Origin: Rhynchopus sp. YZ270_cl-10
Taxonomy: Eukaryota > Euglenozoa > Diplonemea > Diplonemida > Diplonemidae
Assembly: GCA_964035575.1 (NCBI GenBank)
Contig: OZ037888.1
Location: forward strand, 1,240,001 to 1,304,000
DNA: 64,000 bases
Reading direction: 5' to 3'
Below the pieces are notes generated by a model. It was not told the origin of the DNA and did no database searches. It worked only from the letters and a program-made list of their open reading frames with translations. The position numbers and the translations under genes are program-made. Shown here one piece after another: positions 32,651 to 43,085 of the stretch (positions are counted from its first letter, which is position 1; every line of letters begins with the position of its first letter).

Positions 32651-35236
32651 ATGAGACAGTTTCTTCTGCTGTGCAGTGCTCTGGGTGTAGCGTCACAGGA
32701 ATGTGCCATCGGTGACCTGCTTGGCGACTACAAAGTCAGCACCTCGACAGAGCTGATCAACAACAGAACAACTGACCTGGGGTCGCGTGTCATGCTGGAC
32801 GGGTTCTACGCCCAGATGGACGCCTCTGGGCAGGTGTCGGCAGCGCTGTTGAACGAGGCTGGGCAGACGGGTCTGATGCAGTCCTCCCTGAACACCTTTG
32901 GGAAGACCTACGCTGAGGGTGCCTTTGCGTCTGCACAGTTCAGGCCTGTTCTCGAGGGGACGTCCTACGCAGTGGCGGATGTGCTGTACAGCAGAATCGA
33001 GGCCGCCTTTGGCACCTACTGGAACTTCAGAAAGATGTGGCCCTTCCCTGAGGTGACGCCTGCACAGGTCACGATGCTGAAGGCTGCTGGCATCCCAATT
33101 GACTTTGCGGTGGACGGGAACGGCGTGCCGAACAAGTACGGCTACGCGTTTGAGCTGATGAACTCCTGCATGGAGCCTGGCACCAACGCAGGGCAGCTGG
33201 ACGACTCGATCAGCACACTCGACGGGCTTGCACCGGGCTACCGCTTTGCAAGGAGCACCTTTGCACGCAACCTGAAGGGGTCGGACACACCGCTGTGCTG
33301 GGTGACACAGCCTGCACTCGAGGACTCGGCTGTCTTTGGCTACACCTCGTCGTACGGTGTGCAGCAGGAGAACCCTGACAAGAACATCGTCACAGAGCTG
33401 CCGAGCAAGTTTGGGAAGTCTGTGTTCGATGTCTACTTCACTGCGCTCTTCAAGCACGAGAGCACACCCGACCTGATGGAGGACCCTGCCATGGCCAACG
33501 CTGTCATGTACTCCGCACTGTCGTACACTGCTGCAGTCGTGGAGGAGGGGGACGCGACGTACTTCCACTACACCCTGCGGGAGAGTCTGTCGAGCCAGAT
33601 GGACATTTACATGACTGCAGGGAAGAAGAAGCAGATTGACGAGCTTGCGGCACAGACGAGGGCCGCTCTGGAGGCTGGTGCCATCTCGCAGGAGCACTTC
33701 GATGCGACAATGACGCAGGTCACTGCGCTGTACGAGTCGGGACCTGTGGCAGACAACACACTTGCCTACGATATTGCGGCCGTGCGCATCAACGAGCAGA
33801 TGCTGATCCACTCTGTGCAGCTGCGCTCGGGCACGTGGCTTCTGCGCAGCGAGATGAGCGCAGGTGTGTGGGCGATGGTGAAGTACCACCTGCAGGCGTT
33901 CCTCTCCTACTACGCTGCTGCGGACGGACACAACTGGGTGCACTTTGTGGGCACCGCACAGCTGTCCTACGCAGTCGCAAAGGGGTGGACCTACCCGGAC
34001 AAGGCTGCGAGCGTCACAGAGAAGCTTCTTGCCATCCTCCCCGAGGCCTTCGTCTCCGCCATGCAGCTTGTCGGGCAGTCGCAGCCGGGTGCTGACCTGC
34101 TGACCCAGGTCCTGGGGGCGGCACAGCTTACACAGACGGACACAGCAACGCTTCTCGGGTACCTCTCTGCCGCAGGTGAGCAGGCAGCAGACTGGTACAT
34201 CAACCCACACACCGTCACCAAGACACGTGAAGCGTCGAAGCTGCCAAACGCGATCCGTTTCCTGGCTGCGTTCCAGGTTGGTGGTAACTACATTGCTGAG
34301 ACACCGATCTTCAGTGGCACCTACACTGGCGGCTTCGACAGGTTCCCCCCTGCATACTTCGCGAACGGGACAGAGAACCCGAACCCACCTGCTGACTACG
34401 TCGCAAACCAGCGTGATCTGCGTACAAACGGCGACGCTGCGATGCTCCAGAGCTTCTTCACACCGCACCAGTCCCCTCACAGCGAGTTCGTGGCATCCAT
34501 TGCGAACAGGACCATCCAGCAGACCTTCGACTCGCCCGACTTCTGGGACGTGAAGACGTGGTTGGGGGACCTTGCGAAGGAGGACGTGCCGTATGTGACT
34601 GAGTTGTACGACATGTGGGAGGTGACGGTGACAATGGTGAAGGACGTCATGAAGGCGCTTGAATCGAAGGACTGTGAGGAACACGACGGGTCAGGCATGT
34701 CGACAGAAGACGCACTGGACACGCTGAAGTCGCAGCTGAAGAAGTTGGGGATCCCTGTGGACGCGACACCGTCGAAGTTCGAGCAGGTGTTGGCGACGAT
34801 GCTGTGGCAGCAGACTGTTGTGCACTCGTTGGACCACGAGGCCGCACACGACACGCACAAGAACATGAACCAGGCGTTTGCCCGTCCCAACTGGAGCATC
34901 ACCGATGCCATGAACGCTGGTGGCATGGACGACGTGGACGCAGCGCTTGCCTTCATGAACAGCAGGGCCAGCCCAGTGCGTGATGCACAGAGCCGCACCT
35001 TCCTCTCGAGTGCAGTGCCCAACTTCGAGCCCACCTTTGCAGACTTCGACCAGGTGCTCACACGCGACCCTTATCAGTCGATCCCTGTCAACTGCAACGA
35101 GAAGGGTGCGGAGAAATTTGAGAAAGCCTTCCGCAAGTACCAGGAGGACATCATTGAGGTGTACAAGAAGGCACCCATCAGCTTCAAGCAGAAGTTCGAG
35201 TTCTTGACTGATGTCCGTCCTGCCATCAACTGGTGA
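32651..35236 (+). CDS. Secreted lipoxygenase-like protein, copy 4
   Basis: Same 861-residue protein as copies 1 and 2, with the copy-2 leader type. It is the last gene of the array. Its 3' spacer is a mosaic: the first 200 bases follow copies 1 and 3, later bases follow copy 2, and a deletion removes some bases in the CTCGTAAAAACCAA region near 35446. Confidence 0.6.
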   Translation: MRQFLLLCSALGVASQECAIGDLLGDYKVSTSTELINNRTTDLGSRVMLDGFYAQMDASGQVSAALLNEAGQTGLMQSSLNTFGKTYAEGAFASAQFRPVLEGTSYAVADVLYSRIEAAFGTYWNFRKMWPFPEVTPAQVTMLKAAGIPIDFAVDGNGVPNKYGYAFELMNSCMEPGTNAGQLDDSISTLDGLAPGYRFARSTFARNLKGSDTPLCWVTQPALEDSAVFGYTSSYGVQQENPDKNIVTELPSKFGKSVFDVYFTALFKHESTPDLMEDPAMANAVMYSALSYTAAVVEEGDATYFHYTLRESLSSQMDIYMTAGKKKQIDELAAQTRAALEAGAISQEHFDATMTQVTALYESGPVADNTLAYDIAAVRINEQMLIHSVQLRSGTWLLRSEMSAGVWAMVKYHLQAFLSYYAAADGHNWVHFVGTAQLSYAVAKGWTYPDKAASVTEKLLAILPEAFVSAMQLVGQSQPGADLLTQVLGAAQLTQTDTATLLGYLSAAGEQAADWYINPHTVTKTREASKLPNAIRFLAAFQVGGNYIAETPIFSGTYTGGFDRFPPAYFANGTENPNPPADYVANQRDLRTNGDAAMLQSFFTPHQSPHSEFVASIANRTIQQTFDSPDFWDVKTWLGDLAKEDVPYVTELYDMWEVTVTMVKDVMKALESKDCEEHDGSGMSTEDALDTLKSQLKKLGIPVDATPSKFEQVLATMLWQQTVVHSLDHEAAHDTHKNMNQAFARPNWSITDAMNAGGMDDVDAALAFMNSRASPVRDAQSRTFLSSAVPNFEPTFADFDQVLTRDPYQSIPVNCNEKGAEKFEKAFRKYQEDIIEVYKKAPISFKQKFEFLTDVRPAINW

Positions 35237-36257
35237 TGCGGGTGTCAGAAGATACGTCAATATTTTAAGATTTGTGTCATTTATTGTATTCATGTGTCCA
35301 CGAGGCACGCAAACATTTTTTCATCTCCACACACAAACATTTCAAACATATGAGAACACAAATCCTTCATATACGTGTTGTCATATAAAACAAATGGTGG
35401 AAACATTCCTTTCCCTCCCCTCACTTCCGGAGCGAGCTCAGCACTCGTACCAAAATTCAACACAAAAGTCGTCACTTCTCTCTGTCCTGTGCGAAGCAGA
35501 GGATTTGCCGAGTCTGACGTAACTTAACAAAACTGCGAGACGCAACTACGTTTGCGACAAGAAATACATTCCATCTCCCCATGCACGTATGCATGATTTC
35601 CCCACCCTCCTCTTCCCCCTTTTACCTTTTACCTTTTCCTTTTTGTTTGTGCGAACTCCCCACTCCGACTTTGGAGATTAGAAATAATATGCTCGGATGT
35701 TGAAAGCATTCAAAACGCTTTCGTCCCGGCAAAGATATTCATCCCTCCATCTGTAGATGGGCTCCCCTCTTCATCTGAGTCATTGGGTGTACGAGGTTGT
35801 GAGACGATGTGAGCCATCTTGCAGTTCAAAGTTGAGAGGTACCCTTGACATGATGTCCTTCAACCCTTGTCTGAAACGCCATACTCTTGTTGATTTATTG
35901 TCATTATTACTGTTCGATACGTTATTTTATTCAAAAACAAAATATACAAAAACAAATCATCAAAGCTTTCCCCAAACAAAACCAGTTCCATTTTTCTTTA
36001 TTCAGGCACGCTTTCAATAGCGTTCTGACGAATTACTGACCAAAAATAAACAAAAAGATGAAAATCAGTTCTGCTGGTTTTTTGTCCTTTCGAAAACGAT
36101 GGTCATTATTGAGACTAGGCGTCATCAATCAAAATTCTCTGTTTCCTGTTCCTCAGTGGTCATGAGGGTTTTGTCTTTAGCTTTTGCTTCGGACAGATGC
36201 TTTCAAGGCCTTTTTTTTTTTTTTGCACCCCTTTTTCCTGAGTGTTTATTTGATCAG

Positions 36258-36714
36258 TAATGGTACTGCAAGTGTGAGGGAGTTGCGGTTAGTCTCTCAC
36301 TTGGTATCATGAACGTACCCTACGAGGATTCCCTCTTGCAATTACTGGGTTTTTCGCTTTTGTCTTTGTCAAAAAACAACAATTTGTGTTCAATTTGTGG
36401 ATCAATTATGTTTTGACGCGAAAATGCTTTCTTCTGTCGTTAAGCACCGTGAGGACAGATACGTTCTCTCTCTCTCTCTCCATGGCTTAACGTACGAAGA
36501 CATTCACAGGCTTTGCAGCGGATGTACCTTTCCTCAACTTTCCTTTCCCCCTCCCCTATGCGTAGCTCTTTGCCAAACAATGAATGGGGGGCATTTTTTT
36601 TTTTTTTTCAAACACTTTTTTCACATTCCTTCTTTTTTCAGTCCGTCTGCCTCTGACTTTCAATCAGAACGTGCTCAAAGACACAGTCGCTTCTGCCTCC
36701 AAAGCTTCTCTCAC
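36258..36714 (+). repeat. Spacer block of lipoxygenase type ahead of the cyclase
   Basis: The block otherwise found ahead of lipoxygenase-like copies 2-4 here precedes a different gene. The conserved short frame starts at 36309 with one changed residue (His to Tyr). Expansion of the CT and T runs is the other main difference. Confidence 0.65.
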
Positions 36715-36841
36715 AAACGTATCCAATCGAGCAAAACGCCTCTTTCTCTCTCTCTCTCTCTCTCTCTCTGTCTCAGTTCTCCTTCTGGCGTTAATCCTTC
36801 TATTTTGTATCGAATGATAGCAATAACGTTGTGTCCCCCCT

Positions 36842-36880
36842 GCCTCCTTCTGCTTCCTATGATAACTTCACACCCTACAG
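36842..36880 (+). promoter_or_regulatory. Probable spliced-leader acceptor of the cyclase
   Basis: Pyrimidine-rich tract ending in CACCCTACAG at 36880, one base before the chosen ATG at 36882. Confidence 0.45.
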
Positions 36881-36881
36881 A

Positions 36882-39800
36882 ATGGCGTTGCCGGTGCTTG
36901 CGGCTGCCCTGGTGCTGACCGGGGAGCCCCAATGCACGATAGGGCTTCCCTCCTGCCTGCATAGGTTCAACAATGCGCGCTTTGGCAATGCGTACCAAAA
37001 CATCGGGAGTGACAGCGACAGCATCTCAGAAGGCGACCGTGAACAGCTGTGCAACGCGACGAACTGGGTAGGGCACGATCTATGCTACACTGCATGCCCT
37101 CTGCGTCTCGAGGTGACAGAGCCGCCTGAGCTGCGTATGTCCTCCTGCGTCACGGACAACACCTTCGAGCCGTACAAACCAGCAGGCCACATCGACCTGG
37201 AACACCATCTGAACAACCGTGAGATGGACTTCGCTGCTGTCGGCGACGATGAGACGTCACGGTTCGGATGCATCACCTCCCACTTCACGAACCACTCGCC
37301 TGACCTGACCGGCAAGATTGCGATCATCCGCCGTGGTGGCTGCTATTTTTACATGAAATTCACTCTGGCGAGGGCCGCCAAAGCGGCGGCAGGTGTTCTC
37401 GTGAACGGCCGTCTGTACAACAGCCTTGAACAGCAGCAGCACGTCATGGTGGGTGTCAGCGAAGGTGTCGACGATCTACCTGCAGTCATGCTCCCACGGC
37501 ACTACGGCGACGTCATCCTTGACGCACTCAATAAGGGGATCCGCGTGCGCGGCAAGTTTGTTCTCGACTGCAGCCCGCTCCCGTTTCCCAAGGACCCAGA
37601 GAGCCTTCCGTCGGACAACTGCCCTGATCAGCGGCTGCGCGACTCGCAGACGTCTAACATATGTGGTAGGACATGGCCGCTCAGCAGCCGTCCCTGCGCA
37701 AAGTGTCCTATGCGCCTCAACGCTCACGACGCGTCCCTCTGTCTCTGGGGCAACTCTCTGCTCCCACGCAAGGCAGGCACGCTGCTGCAGTACGAACACA
37801 CACTGCCGCTGGATCTGGCGGCAAACCGCGTCGTGCTTGCGACCGAGCTTCCTGGGGGTGGGTGCGAGGCGTCGGACTTCAGCACCCTTGGGGGGAAGGT
37901 TGTCTTTGTGTCGAAGACGGCGTCGTGCCTGCCGCTGCAGAGCGTCCGGCTTGCACAGGCTGCGGGTGTGACGACGTACGTTCTGTTGACACCTGCGTCG
38001 GAGGCGACTGCAGTGCTCGTTACTGGGCCTTCTATTGTGGTCAACATCTCCGTGCACAGCGTCGATCCGCAAGAAGTTGCAGCCTTCCTCAAAATCGCAG
38101 CGCGCTTTGGCCAGCATGCGCCCAACGTGGGTTACGTCATCAACTTCTCGCTTTCTATCGAAGACGGTGACATGTTCCCTGTCATCCCGCCCGCCAACGT
38201 CACCACCGATGTCAGAACCATACAAGTGGCCGTCGTGGAGGAAGAGGTGCCCGAGATGGAGATCACTACTGCGTTTGGTGTCTGCATTGCATTGATGGCG
38301 GCAGAGTGTGTGTTTCTTGTGTTGTTCGTGATCCGCCAGAGGCGGGACAGTGTGCAGCTCAAGGTGAAGCCGAAGAAGAACGAACACCGCGAGCTCACTC
38401 TCCCGCTTGCTGTGGCGAGCATTGGGTTGAGTGTGACGCTGTTGGTCACAATTGCGGCAGTGTCTTTTACGCTTGCGCACTTTGCGGGGAAGGATTCTGC
38501 GGACACAGCGACACGCGACGGGCTTGTTGCTGTTGAGTCTACGTACTCCAATGCACGCCGCAACGTGGAGGACCTTTCCGACCAGATCAGCAATCTTGTG
38601 GTCGAGCGTGTCCTCGACGCTCTTGACAGCAAAATCAACAAATCCGAAACACGTCTCCTCGGCGCTGCCGGTGTCTTCATGTCCTACGACGGGACGTGGA
38701 AGTCCTTCGACGCTGCGTACCTTCCATTCACAGACGTAGCGAACCGCTGGGAAGGCCTCATGCGGGTGTTCACCAAACAAGGCTTCTTTGGTGCAAATAT
38801 CTACAAAACGGACGACCGCCCGGACCACCAGCGAGAGGACAACCTCACGGGCACTGTCGCAGACAACGACAAGGGGTGGCTCTACGGGGTCAACTCCTTC
38901 GCAAAAGACGACAGACGCCGTCTGCAGTACTGGGCAACGTACGAGGTGTATGAGTTCAACGCCTCCGTCATGCTTGGTGGAGGACGTGGCGACCCCTTGC
39001 TGATCACCAAAGACCTCTCAGAAGGGGTCATGCGGTGGCACGTCACGGAACGCACCTTCCCCCAACTCGGAAACCGCGAAGACCGCATTTTGCAGCCAAT
39101 CAGCGTGTTTACCCCATTATTTTCACGTGAAGGGCATAGACATGGTACACTGGAGTGTCAAATGCAGATGTCCTCCTTTGGGACGATCATCAAGAAGAGT
39201 ATGACCGACGCTGCCCTTGCGAACATGACTGTCTTGATTGTGGACAATGAGAAGTTTACGATTCTCGGCACCAACGCGTTTCACCGCCCGAAGTCCGTTG
39301 GCATGGTGCTGAAGACGTCCACCGAGCATATCCTTGGTGTGTACACTGTGGACGACTTCCCGACTGTGGACATCAAGGCTGCGGGGGCGTACCTCTCGAC
39401 ACCGGACAGATGGAAGAAGCATGAAGGGCGCTTCGACCAGAAGGAGTACTGGGCAAACCAGGACTACCTCATGGTCATGAACATCTCGGTCCTGCGTAGC
39501 CTTGTTGCGGACACAAGCTCTGAAGAGTGGGACGCAGAGATCCGCGGTGGTGGCTGCGGGCAATGCACGATCTACGACCCGGAGCTGAAGAAATGGGTCA
39601 TGATCTTCGACGGGGCTGCTGTCCTCCACATCTACACCAACTTCACCACACGCATCCCTATGGTGAGCAAGACACGCATCTCCGCACCAAGCGAGCCCTG
39701 GGCCTCTAGCGACTGGTTGTTCAACGATACAATCAAATTCTCGGACGGCACAGTTTGCATTGCCCATGCCGATCCGGTCACCCCCACCACAACACGCAAG

Positions 39801-42389
39801 GCGTGCCTCAAACGTACCAGCGTGACCAGCAGCGATGCCTACACAGTCTCAATGCGCGTCAACCCGAGTGTCCTGTACACGAACCTCTCAGATCTCACGT
39901 ACGCGCCTAGGCTGCTCTCCGACACACTCCACGGCGAGACGAACTTCCGCCTCTTCGCAAACGGGCAGGTCTTCATCAATGTCGTCAGCCTCGGCTGCTT
40001 CACAGAGCCCTTTGAGGAGCCTATCGCCGTGGGTGCCTGGACAACCGTCACCGCAGTCGTCTCTGTCGGCGAGTACTGCTCTGTGTACAGAGACGGTGTG
40101 CTGCAGACGAAGTCGTACTTCGCCTCGTCGTACAAAACGATGAAGCTAGGCGAGGCCTACACAGTAGGGCAGCACTATGAAGGGAGGATACACGGGGTGC
40201 AGATGTTCTCCCTGAACCTGACGGATACGGAGGTGAGGAGTCTGCACACCCATGACGCCTTTGTGCGTGATGTGCCTCACAAGGAGTGGTTGGTGCAGTC
40301 GAAGGCAGTGGATGCGTCGCTGTATAAGAATTCTCAGGGGATTTCGTGGAGTGTGGCTGCGATGCTTCCTGTGGACGATATTATCCGTCGTGTCAACAGC
40401 AACAACGTGGCCACGTCGCAAATCCTGCAACAGAAGCTGCGCAACACAGACAGACGTCTCAACCAAAAGGCCGTCGAGTCGATCCTCATCATCGCCGTCA
40501 TTGCGCTCTTTGCGGTGCTCATCTTCCTCACCTTCAACGAGGCCCTGACAAAGCCCTTTGCAATGTACGCGTTCCACATGGCAGAGGCGTCGGTCATGAA
40601 CATAGACCACTCGACACAACGCATGTCGCACTCGTTCTTCAAAATCAAGGAAATCCTCGCCATGGACAGCGCCCTCGACATCATGCTTAAGAACCTAAGA
40701 GAGTACCGCTCCTTTCTGCCTGAGGCGGTGCTTCTGAGTCAACGTCAGCAGCGCGGCAAGGTGGCCAACGCGCCTGGACGGAAGTCGGGTGTTGCGGCAA
40801 TCGTTTTCACGGACATCGAAAACTCGACGCAGCTGTGGGAGAGCTGGCACGACGGCATGCGTGTAGGGCTGCGTCTGCACAATGAGATCATCCGGAAGTG
40901 CATCGACAAGTTTGAGGGCTACGAAGTGAAGACGATCGGCGACGCCTTTATGGTGACCTTTGAGACGTTCCAGCAGGGCCTGCTCTTCAGCATGGAGGTG
41001 CAGGAGAGCTTGTCGCGTGTTGACTGGAAGAGCATCTTTGTTGAGCACTCCCCGTCGCGGTGTGTGAGCAGGGAAGACACTGTGAACGACATCCGCGTGC
41101 GCATCGGTGCTAACTTCGGCCCCGTCTCCGTCGAGTACAACGACGTGACGCACCGCTTCGACTACTTCGGCACAACTGTGAACCGTGCTGCCAGGCTAGA
41201 GGCGTGCTGTAAAGGCGGCTCTGTCGCAGTCGTCGACGAGGTGCTCGAGCAAGACAAGGATTGGAAGCCTGCAGACGTCGCCATCCAGCGCCTCGGCAAG
41301 GTTGTCTTGAAGGGCTTCAGCGACCCTGTCTTCGTCACCACAATACAGCCTAGGTCCATTGCCCTCGCAGACAGCAGACGCCCTGTGCAGAACCCGCTCA
41401 CGAAAGACGCCACACCGCCACGTGACGGCACGTGGTCGTGCACAATAAGCGACCCAGCAAGCGATACACTAAGCCAGAACTCCGACGTGTCGTCTCGCTC
41501 AGCACACTCACGGCACTGGAAGGAGTCGCGTCTTGGCCTGGACGGGCTGCGTGTGGTCGACACTGCCACCATTGCCCATGTAGAGCCGCACCACGACTAT
41601 GGAAAGAACCCGTTTGAGGTGACTGCCGAGGTGAACAACGTGCTGGCCCGCATTGTCTCGTCCTTGGAGCGCACAGACGGGCAGATCATTGGTGTGATGG
41701 GCGGCGGCGTGCTGGCTGGGTGGAACGTGATGAAGCCCTGCGGGTCGCACCTGGAGGGATGCTTCCGCTTTGTGGGTGTCCTCAGCAAGTCCTGCAGGTT
41801 GTACACGGCACGCGTCGGGTGCTCCTCCGGCAAGGTCTTCACAGGGTACGTCGGCACCACAGGGCAGCGCTTTGTGACAGCTGTGGGGGTCTGCATCAAC
41901 CAGGCATCGGCGCTGTTCTACCGCTGCTGTGCGCTCAACCTGGAGTGCCTTTTTGCGAACAACGAAGGCTTCGTGACGAACGGACTGATCAATCGTGGCT
42001 ACATCCGTCCCGTAGAACGCTTCGAGCTTGCTGGGAAGGTGGTGACTGCTTATGAGGTGCACAAACAGAAGATCCGCGAGTGGTGCGACAATAAGTTCGA
42101 CACCCTCATCAACGCAAACGACGGCAAGGCCAAGAGCGCCGGCACAACACCCGAGACACCTGAAGGGCGGTGCTGGTCGCAGGCGTACGTGACAGCCTTC
42201 CACGCGAACGACATCGCCGAGCTGACAAGCATGGCGGCCATCGACCCGTCACTCAGAAAGGTGATTGCGATGCTTGCCGTGCAGCCCACAGAGCGTGACG
42301 AAGAGGAACAGCAGCAGCAGGCAGACGTCACCTGTGCAGCAGATATTGGTGCAGATATCGCAGACGACGTGGCGTACTTTCTGACATAG
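36882..42389 (+). CDS. Multi-domain receptor adenylate cyclase (class III)
   Basis: 1835 residues from ATG 36882 (MALPVLAAALVLTGEPQC, a signal peptide); an upstream in-frame Met at 36831 lies in the pyrimidine tract. Domains by position: protease-associated-like region about 37160-37560 (IAIIRRGGCYFYMKF); a second PA-like region about 37770-38150; TM1 38273-38332; a basic cytosolic loop; TM2 38400-38490; a Cache-like extracellular sensor from 38560; a LamG-like insert about 39700-40260 (YTVSMRVNP, FRLFANGQVF, AVGAWTTVTAVVS); the sensor's last part (GISWSVAAMLPVDDII); TM3 40479-40540; cyclase domain about 40786-41340. Key residues: Asp1311 (FTDIENST) and Asp1354 (KTIGDAF) for metals, Lys1350 and Asp1427 for adenine choice, Asn1434 and Arg1438 (VNRAARLEA) for catalysis. 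A second cyclase-like domain (41557-42060) has GVMGGGVLAGW where the second metal Asp should be, so it is probably regulatory. Product: cAMP, in response to an extracellular cue (inference). Confidence 0.85.
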   Translation: MALPVLAAALVLTGEPQCTIGLPSCLHRFNNARFGNAYQNIGSDSDSISEGDREQLCNATNWVGHDLCYTACPLRLEVTEPPELRMSSCVTDNTFEPYKPAGHIDLEHHLNNREMDFAAVGDDETSRFGCITSHFTNHSPDLTGKIAIIRRGGCYFYMKFTLARAAKAAAGVLVNGRLYNSLEQQQHVMVGVSEGVDDLPAVMLPRHYGDVILDALNKGIRVRGKFVLDCSPLPFPKDPESLPSDNCPDQRLRDSQTSNICGRTWPLSSRPCAKCPMRLNAHDASLCLWGNSLLPRKAGTLLQYEHTLPLDLAANRVVLATELPGGGCEASDFSTLGGKVVFVSKTASCLPLQSVRLAQAAGVTTYVLLTPASEATAVLVTGPSIVVNISVHSVDPQEVAAFLKIAARFGQHAPNVGYVINFSLSIEDGDMFPVIPPANVTTDVRTIQVAVVEEEVPEMEITTAFGVCIALMAAECVFLVLFVIRQRRDSVQLKVKPKKNEHRELTLPLAVASIGLSVTLLVTIAAVSFTLAHFAGKDSADTATRDGLVAVESTYSNARRNVEDLSDQISNLVVERVLDALDSKINKSETRLLGAAGVFMSYDGTWKSFDAAYLPFTDVANRWEGLMRVFTKQGFFGANIYKTDDRPDHQREDNLTGTVADNDKGWLYGVNSFAKDDRRRLQYWATYEVYEFNASVMLGGGRGDPLLITKDLSEGVMRWHVTERTFPQLGNREDRILQPISVFTPLFSREGHRHGTLECQMQMSSFGTIIKKSMTDAALANMTVLIVDNEKFTILGTNAFHRPKSVGMVLKTSTEHILGVYTVDDFPTVDIKAAGAYLSTPDRWKKHEGRFDQKEYWANQDYLMVMNISVLRSLVADTSSEEWDAEIRGGGCGQCTIYDPELKKWVMIFDGAAVLHIYTNFTTRIPMVSKTRISAPSEPWASSDWLFNDTIKFSDGTVCIAHADPVTPTTTRKACLKRTSVTSSDAYTVSMRVNPSVLYTNLSDLTYAPRLLSDTLHGETNFRLFANGQVFINVVSLGCFTEPFEEPIAVGAWTTVTAVVSVGEYCSVYRDGVLQTKSYFASSYKTMKLGEAYTVGQHYEGRIHGVQMFSLNLTDTEVRSLHTHDAFVRDVPHKEWLVQSKAVDASLYKNSQGISWSVAAMLPVDDIIRRVNSNNVATSQILQQKLRNTDRRLNQKAVESILIIAVIALFAVLIFLTFNEALTKPFAMYAFHMAEASVMNIDHSTQRMSHSFFKIKEILAMDSALDIMLKNLREYRSFLPEAVLLSQRQQRGKVANAPGRKSGVAAIVFTDIENSTQLWESWHDGMRVGLRLHNEIIRKCIDKFEGYEVKTIGDAFMVTFETFQQGLLFSMEVQESLSRVDWKSIFVEHSPSRCVSREDTVNDIRVRIGANFGPVSVEYNDVTHRFDYFGTTVNRAARLEACCKGGSVAVVDEVLEQDKDWKPADVAIQRLGKVVLKGFSDPVFVTTIQPRSIALADSRRPVQNPLTKDATPPRDGTWSCTISDPASDTLSQNSDVSSRSAHSRHWKESRLGLDGLRVVDTATIAHVEPHHDYGKNPFEVTAEVNNVLARIVSSLERTDGQIIGVMGGGVLAGWNVMKPCGSHLEGCFRFVGVLSKSCRLYTARVGCSSGKVFTGYVGTTGQRFVTAVGVCINQASALFYRCCALNLECLFANNEGFVTNGLINRGYIRPVERFELAGKVVTAYEVHKQKIREWCDNKFDTLINANDGKAKSAGTTPETPEGRCWSQAYVTAFHANDIAELTSMAAIDPSLRKVIAMLAVQPTERDEEEQQQQADVTCAADIGADIADDVAYFLT

Positions 42390-43034
42390 AAAGATGTTAG
42401 TTTTTTGAAAAAACGAAAAAGGTGTCAGAACCGAGTTTCATTTCTGCCACATGGATGAGTATAGTGTCCAAGCCTTCTGGTGACATTGAGTGCAAGTAAC
42501 CCATCTTTTACTGGACGATACGTTGATGCAAAAACAACAAAAACAAACAAAAATTTGTGCCTATACCTTCCGTAGTACAAAAGGCTTTGACATTGAGAGC
42601 AGATTGTTATACCAGTAGGGAAAATGTTGTTGTCGAAACAACAAGAAAAAAAGAAAAAAAGAAAAAGAAAAAAAGAGTAGAGAAAAAGAAGGTCTACTCA
42701 CGTACCCTTTACGATTGGTCTTCTTTTCATCTGGATTATTTTTTTTTATTGTATTTCGGGGTCAGTTCCCTTTTTAGGGATCATCTGAGTTGGGGGATAT
42801 TTTGTTGGAACCGAGTACTGAGCCATGATTGCCCTAAGGGTCCCCGCCATGCTCCCACGGTAACATGCGTATTAGGGGGTTTTTTTGCTTGTTAAAAAAG
42901 ACTTGAGTTTCAAGAGGTCGCCGAGCAGTTGGGACCCGCCTCCGTTCTCTTGCGGACCACTCACGTCCCACCCTTTGCATGACTCGACTGAGATGCGTTT
43001 TTAGCACGTTTCAACTACTTTTTTTTTGTTCTGC

Positions 43035-43085
43035 GAGGTGACTAAGCACGAGAGGCTTAGGTTCATCTTATAAACTCTTTTCTGT
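43035..43085 (+). repeat. Dispersed hairpin repeat, copy 3
   Basis: AGGTGACTAAGCACGAGAGG then CTTAGGTTCATCTTATAAAC and a T-rich tract; nearly the same as the copy at 6576. Confidence 0.65.

Larger units (their letters stand above)
35237..36881. other. Spacer between the lipoxygenase-like array and the cyclase
   Basis: It starts as a lipoxygenase 3' spacer, carries a shortened hairpin relative near 36113 and then the 450-bp block (36258-36714). After that comes new sequence: a CT run (about 36744-36772) and a pyrimidine tract leading to the cyclase. Confidence 0.6.
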
